Origin: Limonium bicolor
Taxonomy: Eukaryota > Streptophyta > Magnoliopsida > Caryophyllales > Plumbaginaceae
Reading direction: 5' to 3'
Assembly: GCA_023374045.1 (NCBI GenBank)
Contig: CM041780.1
Span: 96,567,005-96,631,004, forward strand
Length of the DNA: 64,000 nt
The notes under the pieces were generated by a model, which saw only the letters and a list, made by a program, of their open reading frames with translations, did not search any database and was not told the DNA's origin. The position numbers and the translations under genes were made by a program. The number at the start of each line of letters is the position of its first letter. Within the stretch, counting starts at the first letter, position 1. This document shows, one piece after another, positions 34,101 to 47,900 of the stretch.

Positions 34101-35599
34101 AATCAAAATTCACCAAACAACAATATCAATGCATATTCAAATTACTTGGCTTTAAGGCCATTAATTCATACAACAACCCACAAACTTCCCATCCAACCAA
34201 TCCAAGCACATTTCCATCAAATTTTGGTTCATTCTTTTGGTTTTCCCATTCCAATTTCTAAAACAACAAGGTAGTAGTTAAGGTAGGTTTCTTACCTTAA
34301 AGTCTCATGATTTCCCATTTCAAGTCTCCTCTTCTCTTTCTCAATTTCGGTCAATTAAGCAAGGTAGTTGCCCATGCTCCAACCCAAAATTAAATAAGGA
34401 AATGAGGTTAAGTAAAAGCACTTAACTCATTAATTACTCAAGATCTCCAAGAGATGCTTAAAGCACTAAGATTGGCATTACCTTGGAAACCCTAGAAATG
34501 GTTTCTTGCCGTGAATCAAAGGAGGGGCTCTAATCCACCATTGGAGGCTTGGATAATAGCTCAAAACAAGAAAAGGAACAAGGCATAAGAGGGGACAAAA
34601 TCCGCCACACTAAGAGATGAAGAAAAATGAGTTTTTCTTGAATGTTTTTTACCTTAAATGAGAGAGGGGACTCCAAGCTCCATAAAAATGCCATTTTCTT
34701 CACCAATGGGGTATACCCATGGAGACCAACTTCAAGGTTTTAGGATTTTGAAAAGAGAGAATGATAGATCTTGGTGAGAGGAGCAAGAATATATAATTTG
34801 TTTTTGATTTGAAGTTGTGTAGCAACTTGGGCAAGTGAAAGAATGAGGGAAGCCATGGATGGAGCTTCGGCTGCGTGAGGAAGAAGGAGGGAGAAGAAAA
34901 TCACCAGGGAGAGAGAGGAGTAATACAGCTGAGAGGGGGGAGAATGAGAGTGAGAGGAGAGAGAGTGTGAAAAAGGTATTTGTTTACTTTTTCACTTTTT
35001 GCTTTTTGTTTACTTTTAGCAAGGTGTGGGTGTGTGTGTGTGTGAGTGGCTGATTTATCTCTTAAGAACCGGCCCCCACTTATACACATGCTGGAGCGTT
35101 TTTTGTCTTTTACAGAAAACGCTCGTGAATTTACCCGGTTTTAGCACTATTCACTAACCGGGCCCGTTTTCCGGATTTTTCTCGTTTCTTTGATTTTAAT
35201 GGTTCTTAAGCTTCCATTAATGTTTAATTATAGTTATTTGGTTTACTATAATTTTTACGGGTTCATTTGACCACTCAAAGTCGTTTTTGGGTTTTCTTGA
35301 AAAATGTGCGCTAAAGCTTTATTAGCGTTTTTAATTCATTATTTGGATCCGTTTTCTTCGGGAATCATTCCCGTATATTAATTAGGCATTATTAAGCCTT
35401 AGAAATCCACCTAAGACCCTTGTCGAGGTCGTATTCCTCCTATGGTCACCTAACGCTCATTTTAGCGTTTTTTGCTTTTTAAGTGTTTTCTCTTTTCTTT
35501 TGTATTTATTTTCTTTACCAAAATTCTTAAGGCACTAATAGGCCCTCAAATATCATATTACAGTAATTTAATCACCCTAATTAAGTTCGGGGTATTTCA
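31185..35599 (-). mobile_element. 3' LTR (4415 bp) of the LARD-like element
   Basis: It starts TGAAATACCCCG at 35599 and ends GGGTGTTACA at 31185 on the minus strand. The copy at 44985-48601 matches it nearly base for base over about 3.6 kb, with a deletion of roughly 57 bp near 33212 in the other copy and few substitutions. That similarity implies a young insertion. A three-unit hairpin array lies at 33290-33490 and a GT microsatellite at 35022-35046. Short plus-strand frames such as 31843-32112 recur in both LTRs only because the LTRs are duplicates. Confidence 0.82.
33290..33490. repeat. Hairpin array in the 3' LTR (three units, about 73 bp apart)
   Basis: Each unit holds ggtccgggtttgtg...acaaacc.ggacc, an imperfect stem around a short loop, at about 33295, 33367 and 33440. 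The second copy of the array is at 47038-47230 in the 5' LTR. Confidence 0.8.
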
Positions 35600-35614
35600 A
35601 TCTACCCCCCTTAA
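35600..35614 (-). other. Polypurine tract
   Basis: The minus strand reads CTTTAAGGGGGGTAGAT immediately before the LTR start TGAAATACC, the expected place for plus-strand priming. Confidence 0.75.
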
Positions 35615-38600
35615 AGAACTTTGCCCTCAAAGTTAGTGAATCTAAAATCGTTAGTCACATAGGTATTCTATGCTAAGATTATAACCTCTATATAACCTTC
35701 CAGACACCAAAAGTATGGCTCGATGTATACCACACATCTAAACAACATGTCACTGCATGCATAACAATCAAAAATACCCGTTTCCAAGTGGGGTCCATCC
35801 ACAGATAAAGAAGGCACACAGTCCTCTCCCACATCGAGTGATCCCTCAGGTACCAATCATGTTTGAGCACTTACGCTTTCTGGTTCATGGCCGTCATGAT
35901 TTCGGGCACTTACGCTTTTTGGCCCTACGGTCCTTTGGTTCTTGATCAAATTCATTTGCACATCTAGAGAACTTCAGGCACTATTACTTATACTTACTTA
36001 CTCATACTTACTGCAGGACTACTCTGTCCCAGTGCCCTTGGAAAAATACAAAACACACACTACAAACATCCTACCGGTCACTTAGTACCGTTGCTCGTCT
36101 GTTGTAATGATTTTAAAACTAATCATCACTCCCACCGGCTCACAACTAGTCTTACTTCCCTGGTTTCGACCCGATACCGGCGCCTAGCCATGGAAGGTCC
36201 AACTAGCACCCGTGAGAGCAGTTTCAAAACCGGTCCTCATTCTCAAGTTTGAAGAAAATCATTTATGTCAAAATCAGTTTGGGAAATTCATTTTGAAAAC
36301 TCAATACAACTCCAAATTCCAATTTGTGTACGTTAGTTTCACCTATTACTAGTGTGATTACTTGTGGCCACTTATACGGAGCTTCAGGAGTCATTTGACC
36401 CCAATGTGATCAGCATTGGTGTTGAACTATCCTTTCACCCCAATTTGTGTTCGGTTTCCCTTGATCGCTAGCAAACCAAGTTCCACCTCCCACCTCAATT
36501 CACACAATCAACTAGTCAGTCATTATTTCATTTTCTATCTTCTTAATCTTTCTAGTCATAATCACCAAGACATGCATTTTCCAATTCTAGAATTCTTTTA
36601 CTCACTTATTACCTATCTCATTAACTGTTACTCAATTTATCTCCAAATACTTACTTAAGAAATTCGAGAATATAACTCCAATTAATTTACCTAAGTTATT
36701 CAATAGTGTATCCTCAAATAATTCCCTATTCTTCAATCATTCACAACTAAAGTCAAATCAAGTCACCTAGGGGACTCAATTCCCACTAGCTTCAACATCT
36801 GTTTCATACTGATTTATACTCATTAAATCTCTCAAACATACTCATTTCTCAACACCGGTTTCATACTGGTTCATATCTCATACTATCCTCAATCGGGGTT
36901 CTCATTCCCCTGGAGTTTCTATACTCTTTTCCACTTCTAATCTCACAAATACCCAAAATTTACACAATGAGTGACTACAAACGTTTATGTAACATGAGTA
37001 CCAATCATCAAAACAAATTCTTTTGCGCTATGTGCATTGTAGTTTACGCACTTATCACGTAAAACATACACTTCGTGGTTTTCGCTCTACCCCCTTAATC
37101 TACCATGCGTTAACATTGGACGTTGGTTTAAGGCGTTCAGCCGTCATGGAGTAATTCAGTTTCCATGTGGTCTATTATACAATGTTCCTTGATCAAAGGG
37201 TCTTAACCGTATTACCAGTTAGTCCCTTCATCAAGAATTTTCATTAGAGTTATTCAACTCTTAACCGGGTTCGGTTCTAGCCTTAGAGGCTTCAAGACAT
37301 TGATAATTAGTCATTTATTCACTAGGTGTATTAAACCTTAGAATTTGGGTCCACTAGCTTCTGCTGCGCGACTCTGATAATTTAGGGTTTGTTCACCCTT
37401 CCCGTTATTCTTATTATGTTATACATCACCCTTTTCATCCTCTTTTATCCTGGGAATAAGGTTTATCAATCAAGCGTGGTATTTCTCACCGTACGCGAAC
37501 TCAATGAGCTTCGGATTTTCTATCCAGCTCTTTTGGAAGTCCATTGTGCATACTATTGTGTACTTCTGTGATTATTCACTGGGTTCCTCCGACTTATTGT
37601 CGGCTGAGGTTGAGCCACTACTTGGTTGTAGTGCTTCCTCTGTTGTCAGTGGCTTCTGAATTATGCCCATTTATCTGGTTCTGTACACGTGGCCTTTTAC
37701 TTGTACGACCTTGCATTTCTATGCATCGGTTCTCTAAATATTCATAGGTTTCCTTCTGTTTTTATTCCAATGGGATTCACCTCGTGCTTCTTTAGCCTTA
37801 GGCCGCACAATTTATTTTAAAGCTTCGGCTTAACTGGCTTGTGCCATGTTCATTGGTGAAAGGAAGAATTTACCATGATTGACATTTTCCCATATTCCTA
37901 GCTATCCCACTAGATTATTAACTGCACAAGTGCAATACCAAAACACTCAGTCCTACAGAGTGCAGAGGCGTAAACTCTTGGCAGTAAATCTCTTATGCAA
38001 TTGCAATAGGAATGAACATTGCTTCCTTTGTGAGGTGCTTCATCACTTGGTGCAGACTCCTGGCTTGTTGTCTGGTCTATCTGTCATCTTGTATTTAACA
38101 ACTCCATAACATTGTGTAATTACTGAGGTACATTGGTCGCTTACTGTGCACCATGTTCGTATTTGCTTACGACCTTGGTTTCCATGGCATCCGCTATTTC
38201 ATTAGCTTCCACTCATGTGTTTCTACCATGTAGACAATGGTTCGCCATTTACTTGGCTGATTATAGAATATGACATTCTTTTATATCTCTGAGCTCCTTG
38301 AGCGTTATTGATTTTACGCTTCAGGTTATACCCTTACAATGTTTCGTCTAAACCAGTTACTCTTGGTTTTCAACAATTGCTATAACAACTTATTCCCACA
38401 TTGCTTGGCAACCATTGTATGCTCAAGCTTCACTACCTTAGTAGTTCTGAAAGAGATGTGTTTCCAGATATTTATTGATGGTATCCTCTTCTTTGGGATC
38501 TATATGTTCACCACTCTTGCGGTACCACAATAACGAGGGGTATCTTTGATCGTTAGTTATTAAACAATCTTACCTGTGCCATTACTGGCAATTCTCCTCA

Positions 38601-40245
38601 TGATTTCAGTTAGGTTTTTCCAACTTGTATCTACATCTCGTAGTTGTTGGACGGCTTACATGCTACATTGCCTAGAGCTCTGCTCATCTTAGGCTGTTCA
38701 CGAGTGGTTACTTCTCCGTATGCCATCAAAAGGTTTGGAAGTAGTATTGGGCTCCGTGATAAGATCATCGCATCACGCTTCCATTTATGGGAGGCCCTTT
38801 AAGTATCTTGGTATTGATCGGTACCATTTATTTATGTAGGGTATCCCCTGGTAAGCGGGATCTCTCCGGTATGCTAACCGGGTGTTCGTGCTAATTCTTG
38901 TGTGTTCTCGTCACTACATTTAGTTCGACACCCTACTTGGATTGCTCCTGCGTGTTATCAAGTTACGCCATTACCTTTGGCTAACTTATGAATACATTAT
39001 GTTTTACTCCGCATTGCGGTTCTGGATTTTAAATTGTTCGGTTTAGGGTTACAACATCTCCTGTCCTTAGGGTAGACCATGAATGCTTCTCTTACGTTTT
39101 TGACTGGTTTGATATTCTCTCCGGTGATGAATGGTATCCTCTGGTACCTTAGATGATCACTCTGGGTATTTTATCTTGTCCATTGAACATTGGCGTGTTC
39201 ATGTTAGGCATTTGCCTTACTGTGTTTAGACCGGGTATCCATTCCAGTTGTTCCATGCATTTACTTCAATATTTGCAAGACATATCCAATGTCTATACTC
39301 AATTGTTAGTGCTTCTCGTACTTCTTAACTCTTAATCATTCTCCTGGAGTGAGTTCTTGCCTCCTTTTGCTTGTGAGCTTATCTGAGCTCTGTAGATCGT
39401 TCGAGGTGTCCAACTGTTCTGGTTTGAATTTACTTACAGTCCGTAGAACGGAGTCGACTACTTCCCATGTTCCGTACAATACTTGTACACATACGTGGGG
39501 TACCTTATTGGCATGTTACCACTTACCTGACTAACTCACAAAAGGGTTTGTCAGGCCCACAAGCTCTTCGGAGTGCGGTCATCCCACATCATGTATTTGG
39601 GTACACTCATAGTGCTCATCACACGCCTAGGTGAAGTATTCTATTGTCAACTCTTCTTGTATCATTCCATGATACTTACCGTGATTCTTCTGGCTTGGTT
39701 TTAAAAATCTGAGGTTTTAAAAGAAATGTTTAGGTTTTAAAAGAAAGGTTTGTGTCTGAAAGAAAGATCTTGGTTTTGAAAGAAAATTTTCATGGTGTTA
39801 CCATGTCTGAGGTATTGACCAAGTCTAGCTTCTTGCTGACTGGTATGTTCGTTACTATGATAGTTGGGCCGTCGGGCCCTTCCAAGGTTTGATTCTTCAA
39901 GTTCTTAGGGTTAGTGATCCTATATTTGCTTCAATCTTCATGGTGGTACTTTAGTAAGTACTTATTGGTTATCAAAAGTTTTCCATTGACCCTGCTATTG
40001 CTGCACTTGCCTTAGCAAGTGCGCGGGAAAGTCGGTTTTCAGGTTAACGTATACCGGTTACGATATCGTTTCTATCCACATGGTGGTTTTTATTAGGTCT
40101 TCCCTCGATCCTTTGATCTTGGTGATCAGTCTCCTGAGCCATTTTTCTCAGTGTCCTTGTCATGGTTGTCGTCAATCTGGGTGTCTCACACCTTCACTGT
40201 GGTTATCGAGACTTGACTTATCCTTAGGAACCACGTTGTAGTCCT
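35615..40245 (-). mobile_element. Interior of the LARD-like element, left part
   Basis: 4.6 kb with no frame longer than about 90 codons on either strand and no retroelement protein block that I can recognise. Base composition is mixed. Scattered repeats of short words around the LTR family termini are absent. Frames such as 36416-36658 and 37879-38109 look like random openings. If this was once pol, it is too degraded to recognise by eye. Confidence 0.5.
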
Positions 40246-40250
40246 ATAGG
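40246..40250. repeat. Target-site duplication of the solo LTR
   Basis: atagg, repeated at 44307-44311. Confidence 0.85.
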
Positions 40251-43200
40251 TGAAATACCCTAAACCTTGATATGTTTTTAAATACTAAACTATGGTATAT
40301 TAAGGCTAAAAAGTTCCTTAGAAACATTAGTGAACAATTTAAACCATAGAAAACACAATAAAGTACTATAAAGACAATTTGAGCAAAAACATGCTCTAAG
40401 CTTGGGATAACCTTGGTTAAGCCTCAAAGAGCTTATGAAGACTTTATTTACACACTAATGGACATGTTAAACCAATTACTAAAGAAAACCAAGCTTGAAA
40501 ACAAGTTAAAACACAAAATGTGCTTTAAGGAGTCTTAAAGCACATTTTTTAAAAATTGTCTTGGAAATGGTTTTGAGTGGCTAAATGCCCATCATTACTC
40601 TTTACTCAACATGTGTACTACTTAGTATCACACTAGGAAGTCTAAATCAATGGGAAATCAAAAATTTCACAATTATGTGCACTAGTTTGTGAATAGTACT
40701 TAATTTGTGCTTAATTAGCATTAAGTCAATATACGTTAACTAGATGGTCAACCAAGACCATAAATATCCCAAGAGGGATAAGGGGGCCAGTTTTTAAGTG
40801 TGACCCACCCCACTTCCTAGCCAATGAGAAAGAAGAAGGAAAAATAAAGTAAAAGTTTACCTTTAATAAGTTTAATGTCTTAACAAATACATTACCTCTC
40901 ACCTCCTTTCTTCATTCCCACTCATCCCCACCGTCACCTTCTTCATCCTCTCAAGCTCCAACCGGTTTTGCTACAGCGCTTCACCATTCTTGATCTTCGA
41001 TTGCTTATAACTTCTAGCTCCATGCTCCAAAATTTATTTCAAGACCACCATTCTTCTAGTTAGAGCAAGCTCTTCAACCTTGTCTTTTCAAATCTTCAAA
41101 AGCACCATTTCGGTGCCATGGAGATCCACCATTGAAGGAGCAAGAACTCATATTTTTCTACCTTGTCATTCTCCTTTGCTTCTAGGTAAGGAAAACCAAA
41201 GAAAAATAACATTTCCTTTCATTTTTGTTCATGACCAAAAATCACCTCTTAATGGTGTCTTCTCTTGCTCTTTGTTAGCTTCATTCCAAACTTCAAAAGA
41301 CTAGGTGGAGTCCTCTCTTGTTACTTAATCAAATTCTCATTCAAATCCAAGGTAAACTTCCATTTTAGTGTTTTAAAACACTTATGTAAACCTAGGGTTT
41401 ATTCATAAGTTTGGGTATAAAACTTAGTGCTCATTACCCTTATATGTGTATTGGTTAGAAGATTGACAAGTGATCAAGTTCCTTCCTGATTTTCAATCCA
41501 AGAAACCAAGAAAGAAATCTTGAAGAAAAGAGGTAATTAACCTAACCTAATGTAGTTTTGTGTGTTAGGAAATTGAGCTTTAAAATGCTTAATAAATAAC
41601 CTAAAGAGCCAATGGGTAAATGAGTTAGTAAGTACCCACAAGGAGGTTATTAAGGGCATATGTGATGTTGTGTGTATTTGTAGGTCAAAGGCATTTATTA
41701 TGTGGGAAATTCAGTGTTTAAGATTAATGCAATTTAAGGGCCTAAGAGCCATGTTATTTAAGGGCCTAAGAGCCATGTTATTTAAGGGCCTAAGTGCCAA
41801 GTAATTTAAGTTTATGCACTATATTGTGATGTAGTGTAGTTTAAGGTTTAGTTGTGTGTAAAGAGCATTCTTTGTGAAGATGAAGGTCTTGGATTGTTTA
41901 AGGATGAAAAACTATGTGTTTGGTGTGATAATGTGCTAGAGAAGCTATGGCAAAATTTAGTGAGTAAATAAGAAGTTTTAGCTGTTTCTATGAAGTTTGG
42001 TGACCTAGGTTGTACTAGGAATTGTTAAGGCTTAGATTGGAGGAAGAAAGTGAATTAGAGTGTTCCTAGGTGTTAAAATGACTTAGGCATTGTCTTGGAG
42101 GTTTAGAGATCAATAAGGGTGATTCTAGATACACCAAAGACATGGTGAGAATGTGGATAAGTCTTGTGCAAATTTGGTAAACAAGAGAAGAGTAATGTCT
42201 TGTAAAAGAGTAAGAATGAACTTGTGAGAAAGACTTGAGAAGCTTGTGAAAAGGGAATTATTGAGATGCAAAATAATGCTTTAGGAGTGGTTATCACGTT
42301 GTGGAGAACACTTTGGTTAGTACAGTGTAATAGGTAAAACTACCACCTAGAAACCTAAAGGAAAATATTACAAGTGTTAGGAATTTTGTAAGGAAATGAG
42401 TAAGTGTTTAAGGAACTTAGGAATGAGCTAGATAATGAGTTTGGTGGATGTTATATGAAGGTTTTATTATGCTAAATAATGTTAGAACACATTAGAAGAC
42501 TTGAGGAAAAGTTTGGAGAAAGTTTGACAAATTTTGAGAGGTTTCTGCAGTCGACCGACCCAGGGACGGTCCCCTGGGTCGGTCGGACTGTAATACACTG
42601 GGTGGAAATGTTTCTGGAATCGACCGACCTAGGGGGTTGGGTCGGTTGGTGGGTCAGTCGGGCTAAAAACACTGAACAAAAATGTTTCTGGAATGGACCG
42701 ACCTTGGGGACCGACCATGTCAAGGTCGGTCAGAGTGGAATTTTCAAACCCAGAATTGTTACTGGAACGGACCGACCCAGGGGTTAGGTCGGTCAGTGGG
42801 TCGATCGGCCCATACTTGTTAAAAAAAAACAGAAAAGAAATGTGGCTTATGTAGTAAACCCTAGAGGGTATAATGAGGATAATTAAGTGTAAGTTAAGTG
42901 TGAAAACATATCATACAATTGTGTAATACCTAGTTAAACAGGAGTTAACTAAGGTAATTAACCAACATTACTAATTATGTATAGGAGTTGCATTCGGTGG
43001 AACTCGAACGTCGCAGGGACCAAGGTATGGTTTTCTTGTAACCTGTTTGCTACCGGTTTACGCCGGCTTGTGTGTTTGTTGGTTTTCTGAATGTTTATGA
43101 CTTTGTAAGACTTAAATCATGAAATGAGTTTACAGTCGTTGTTATTATTGTGGTGTGTGTACCGATACCGTCAACCTCGAATACGTACTGACCCATTAGT

Positions 43201-44306
43201 TAACCAAACTATGATATGTAAGAGAGTGGTACTCGGTTTAACATTTCAACTTAAGGAACGTTCTAACTACGGCTATGTATGAGTTAGTTGTGGTTTGTGT
43301 TGTTTAAAGCGTATCCCATCTCCCTTGTGTGCCTAACTGGGCCTAAGCACTTACTTGTGATTTATTGTGTTAAGTTCCAACAATGGGACTACTAACAAGA
43401 GTATAACCGGGGGGGGGGGGGAGGGTGAGGAATCCGGTCGTTCCGGTCACGCGTGTATGTACGGGAGTCGATATCTGGATCAGATTCGACCCTCTTTATG
43501 TTATGGTTGTTTCTCATTCTTGGATTACAATCACCCACAAGCTTAACCAAGGCTTACCTATCTGACTATTGATCTGACTAGGGGGATTATATGTACGGTG
43601 TGCTTGGATCACTATATCCGACACATCTTTGGGTTAAGTTATACGTTCGACAAACAGAACTTTAACGAGTTATGTAACAAGCTTAACATGAGAGTGAGAT
43701 CATTCTCTAGGCTTACAAAGTTGACTAATTAATGTTCGGTTTGTTTCCTAAATTGAAACGTTTCTGTTATGTTATGTGTTGTAGTTGATGTGCAATGTTT
43801 AGTGCCATGTTTAAGTATGATGTATGTTAAATGAATGCCATGTCATCATGACAATTGGTTGCGTGTATCCCGGTAGCCGACGGGCTGCACGTTAACCATA
43901 CCAGCCATGGGTTACTGAGCCCCTTCGGGGCACCATATTTCATTTTGCAGGATGAGGATCGAGGAAGCGGAGTGGCTTTAGATCCTAAGTGTAATGAAAA
44001 ACTTTTGTTAGTTTTTGGATGTTGGACCCGGGATGCGCCTGTGCTCCCGTGGTGATATATTTTGGTAGTAACGGATTTACAGTGATGGTTTGTAAATATA
44101 TACTCGGTATAGTTGTTGTTGTAATTATGGATGTTAGTAACTTGCTCGGGAGTCTGCGCATCAGACCGATACTAATGTATGTATTCAGCCCTGTTAGTCA
44201 TGTGGGTGGCTAACGGCGTGTAACACCGACTCGTTTAGTTGCGTTTAAGTTATAAATTTCAGCTGCAGTTTCGGTCTATTGTTAAGTTTACAGTAGGGGT
44301 GTTACA
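40251..44306 (+). mobile_element. Solo LTR, 4056 bp
   Basis: It starts TGAAATACCC and ends GGGTGTTACA and is flanked by atagg on both sides, so it is a complete solo LTR left after recombination between two LTRs. The terminal words match the LARD-like LTRs, but most of the interior is a different family. It carries a four-unit hairpin array at 42545-42815, triple copies of the phrase aagggcctaag at 41735-41805, and a G11 run at 43409. It has been inserted into the interior of the LARD-like element, in the opposite orientation. Confidence 0.88.
42545..42815. repeat. Hairpin array in the solo LTR (four units, about 69-74 bp apart)
   Basis: Unit 1 has a perfect 14-bp stem (cgaccgacccaggg at 42552-42565 against its complement at 42572-42585, six-base loop). 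Units at about 42621, 42695 and 42769 have stems around gaccgacc...ggtcggtc, unit 3 with a perfect 11-bp stem. Each unit is preceded by a phrase like tttctggaa. Confidence 0.88.
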
Positions 44307-44311
44307 ATAGG

Positions 44312-44963
44312 TGTATGTTCCATGAATACTTCCATAGTCGTCTGAACTATGTCGATCGGTCATTACGGCCTCTTGGCGTTGTAGATTTGGAGTTAATCCA
44401 ACTTCGACTAATTCCTTAGTCGGTTGTATACCATTGATGGTATTAGCAAGCGTTTACAGTCCGCAGGCTCTCTTGTCTCGGGTTTTGTAATTCCGTCTTC
44501 CTCGCTTCATTGCGCGGTTATGCTTCCCTTCTTGTTGGCTACCCATGGTCCTCGCGACTGTGAAGCACGTTACCCCATGGTGCCACAAATTTCATTATTC
44601 TATTTTTAGGATCTTCAGTCTTCTGCCGTTAAGTGTGGTTGTTGTTGTTCCAACGGGAACCGTCTCCGGGATTTCCAGTTCTTGGAATCTAGTGTATGAC
44701 AGGCTCTTCCTCTTATAGAGTTTATTTTACAACTACCAAATCGGGTTTTCCTGAGTAAGAGAGGTCTTTCCATCTCTCTGGCGTTCTTATCCGAACTTTA
44801 TAATGGGGGATGTGGAGGGCGGGATTGGTTATTGTAGGTTTCCGGTTCCACGGAAGTTCCTAACTAGCGTACCTCACACGCTGACACTCAACCTTTAGCC
44901 CTAAGACTCTAATTCCTAACTTGGTATTTTCCTAAACTCGGTATTTCAGCCATCAGAGTGATA
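44312..44963 (-). mobile_element. Interior of the LARD-like element, right part (5' leader)
   Basis: Leader between the primer site and the point of the solo LTR insertion. The minus strand has a short frame MAEIPSLGKYQV near 44950 that stops after 15 codons. No gag domain is visible. Confidence 0.5.
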
Positions 44964-44979
44964 CTTCGTTCTGATACCA
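44964..44979 (-). other. Primer binding site of the LARD-like element
   Basis: The minus strand reads TGGTATCAGAACGAAG five bases after the LTR end. The first ten bases match the complement of the initiator tRNA-Met 3' end. Confidence 0.75.
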
Positions 44980-44984
44980 CTTTT

Positions 44985-47900
44985 TGTAACACCCCTACCG
45001 GTAATCCAGTCATTATCCCCTAATCTTACTCAATTATCAATACGCAAGCAGCGGAATTCCAATACAACCGGGGGGGGGGGGGGGTGATACAATGCCGTTA
45101 GTCACCCACGTGACTAACAAGACCAATCCAAATACAATACAACCATCCAAATTACAATATCTATCTGATGACGAATATACCGAGTAATCTATACAACTAT
45201 ACATTCCATTCTTAATCAACCCTCAATCCAAATACGAACTTCAATTCCATACAGTACAAATACAATATCCATTCAATACTATACCGAGTATCTACAATTC
45301 TCAAGTCCGCCTAACAAATCGGGATCACGATACAATATTTCAATAAGTACAACATTCCTAACCAACTACCCATGCTTATACAGCAACCCCGTCTTACACT
45401 CTTGGATGGTGATCAGCTTCGATGTTCGTAGAAAATAAAAACGATGCCCCTAGGGGCTCAGCAAATTGCTGCATATGAAATTCGCATACCCCGCGTGCTA
45501 ACGGGGGTACGCCGACTATTTTGGTCGAGAACATGCGATTCATTTTAACTCAATCAACATGCAGACTACATACATTATACATGAACATTACACAACCAAT
45601 GTTCAGCATAGAATACAAACACTAACTCACACATCTAGAGGTTAGTTTATATTATGCTACACCTAGGCCTCGAGGGTTTCTACCTCACTATGCCTTAATC
45701 AATTCTTTAATTGCCTTACCCACTCTTTTGGGTTACGCTTACTCAAATTCTCTTACTTTCAACCTCAAGCAAGTTCTACAATACTCAAACTCAATTCTCT
45801 ACTCAAACTCCCTTTCTCAAGTCTCTCAAGTCTCAACTCAATTCTCAATGCTCAAAATCCCAATTCTTAAATCAAATACTCAATTCCAAAACTCAAAGGT
45901 ATCTTTTAAGTCATTACCCATGACCTCCGGGTGGAGTCATACACAAGACTCACCACCGGGCTTTCAGATACAAACAAAACTATACACTTAGCTCCTTAAA
46001 TACTCAACTGTCCGTTTCTCTACCGGACTACTCAAATTCTGTACACTCCTCTCTTGGAGTTATAATACAATCTTATGGATTAGCCTAGAAGTATCTCTCT
46101 CGATATCCTCTAATAGCTAAGGGAATTACCAATGCCTAGTATTCTCAGATTTAAGGGTTTCCCCAACGTATTGAATACTCTCATGTTTGGGACATTGTTT
46201 ATATTAGCCGGATCATCTCATTGTGGGTCGACTATTATTCTAAGGGGTTTGGTGATCCCTTACCATTCTTTACTTCTCTCAAAGTTCATGTCTTTGAAAT
46301 ATCATCAATCCTCTAACTAGAGGTTCCTTACATTCTTCCACTATTAGTTGTTTTGTGGATTAATTCAATTTGGTTCTCTAACCGTTATCGGGAGTTTACT
46401 AATCTCGTACACTCTCTCACATTCTAGTGAGTTCGTAGGTTTGCATTATCGTGTCTTGGTTCGATAGTTTTAGTGTGTTACCACGTTTTCATTAATTCAC
46501 ATCATGACTGTTTCTTCGAGTTGCTAATCAAACAAGACTCAACTATGAGTCGAACTATAGCACCCATTCAACATTCAAGCACTACATCCACAATCACACA
46601 TTTCATGAATTATACAAACTTCAAATTCAAAACACAATCTAACATGGAACAATAAATACTAGCACAAGAAGGTGCAATCAATCTGATTTGCTTTTATCTT
46701 GTTTAGGTGATCACAAAGCACACAAGCACACAAATCAAAGTAACACCGTTAGCATACGGGGCATGAGAAAATCATACATTACACCATGGTTTAACTTTAC
46801 CGGGTCGCCTTATGTTCCTCAGTTTACTCTTGATCCACTGATAACGTTTCAAACATTTCTATTAATTTAGGGTACTACGGTATGTAAAACTAATACTCCC
46901 GTAATCAATCCCGTTATCCCGTTATTCCTTAGTTTTGTTCAAGTGTTCTTAAACTCACACCTTCTCATTCACTTCTAAACTTTGTTTACACTTCCAAGGA
47001 CCTTTATAGGTCACCAAAAACACTTTCTGTTCAATTTTTGCCTTGGTCCAGGTTGTGTCCGGGGTTACAAACCCGGACCAAACACTGGAATTCATTTCTG
47101 CCATGTTTTTGCATAGGTACGGGTTTGTGTACCGGTTTACAAACCCGGACCACTCGTTGGGGTGACTTTCTGCCTAATTTTTGGGGTGTCCAGGTTTGTG
47201 TACCGATTTGCAAACCCGGACCAACCCTTTTATTATCAATTTTTACAGTTTTTGACCAGTTTTCAACCCCTAATTCACACCTAATCATTCCCTAATCTTT
47301 CCACACATTTCCCACATGTTTAAACACCTTAGAACATGCTCTAAACCTCTTCAAATCATTGGTCAAATCCCTACTCAAATCCTTGCTCAATTTCTACAAA
47401 TTTCCATCCACACTGTAACATTTTGCACACTTGTGCATTTTTAACTTCCTCTTGGTGGTTTACCTCTTGTTCTCACCCATTTTGACCATTCCCATTTCAT
47501 CCTAGACAATTGCATTAACTATACCAAAGTCCATCCTCCATTTCTAAGATTATAAACACTAACTCTTTTTCTAGAAATTCCAAGTCTCCAAACCTCAATA
47601 TGCTACAGATTTTACACACTCTCATATCCATTCTCCATCTACCATTTTAAGGTTATCAAACATCTCTACTCAACCCCATAAACAACTAAGTCCTCCATTT
47701 CATAAAGTCACCTCAAACACTTATTTTCTACCAAAATTTCGCCATAGTTTCCCATAAACCTAACATATCCAAACTCATCCATTCTCACCAAAATCAATCC
47801 TAAACTATCCACACCCATACAAGGGTCCTACCAGCACTCAAATTTCCAATCAAAATTCACCAAACAACAATATCAATGCATATTCAAATTACTTGCTCTA

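Noticed and set aside
34859..35089. Small arginine/glutamate-rich gene near the LTR start
   Set aside because: Purine-rich low-complexity LTR sequence next to a GT microsatellite; the second LTR copy is cut before this point, so conservation cannot be tested here.
36416..38533. Plus-strand genes in the LARD-like interior
   Set aside because: Several frames of 60-80 codons but no domain, no splice structure and no codon bias that I could detect.
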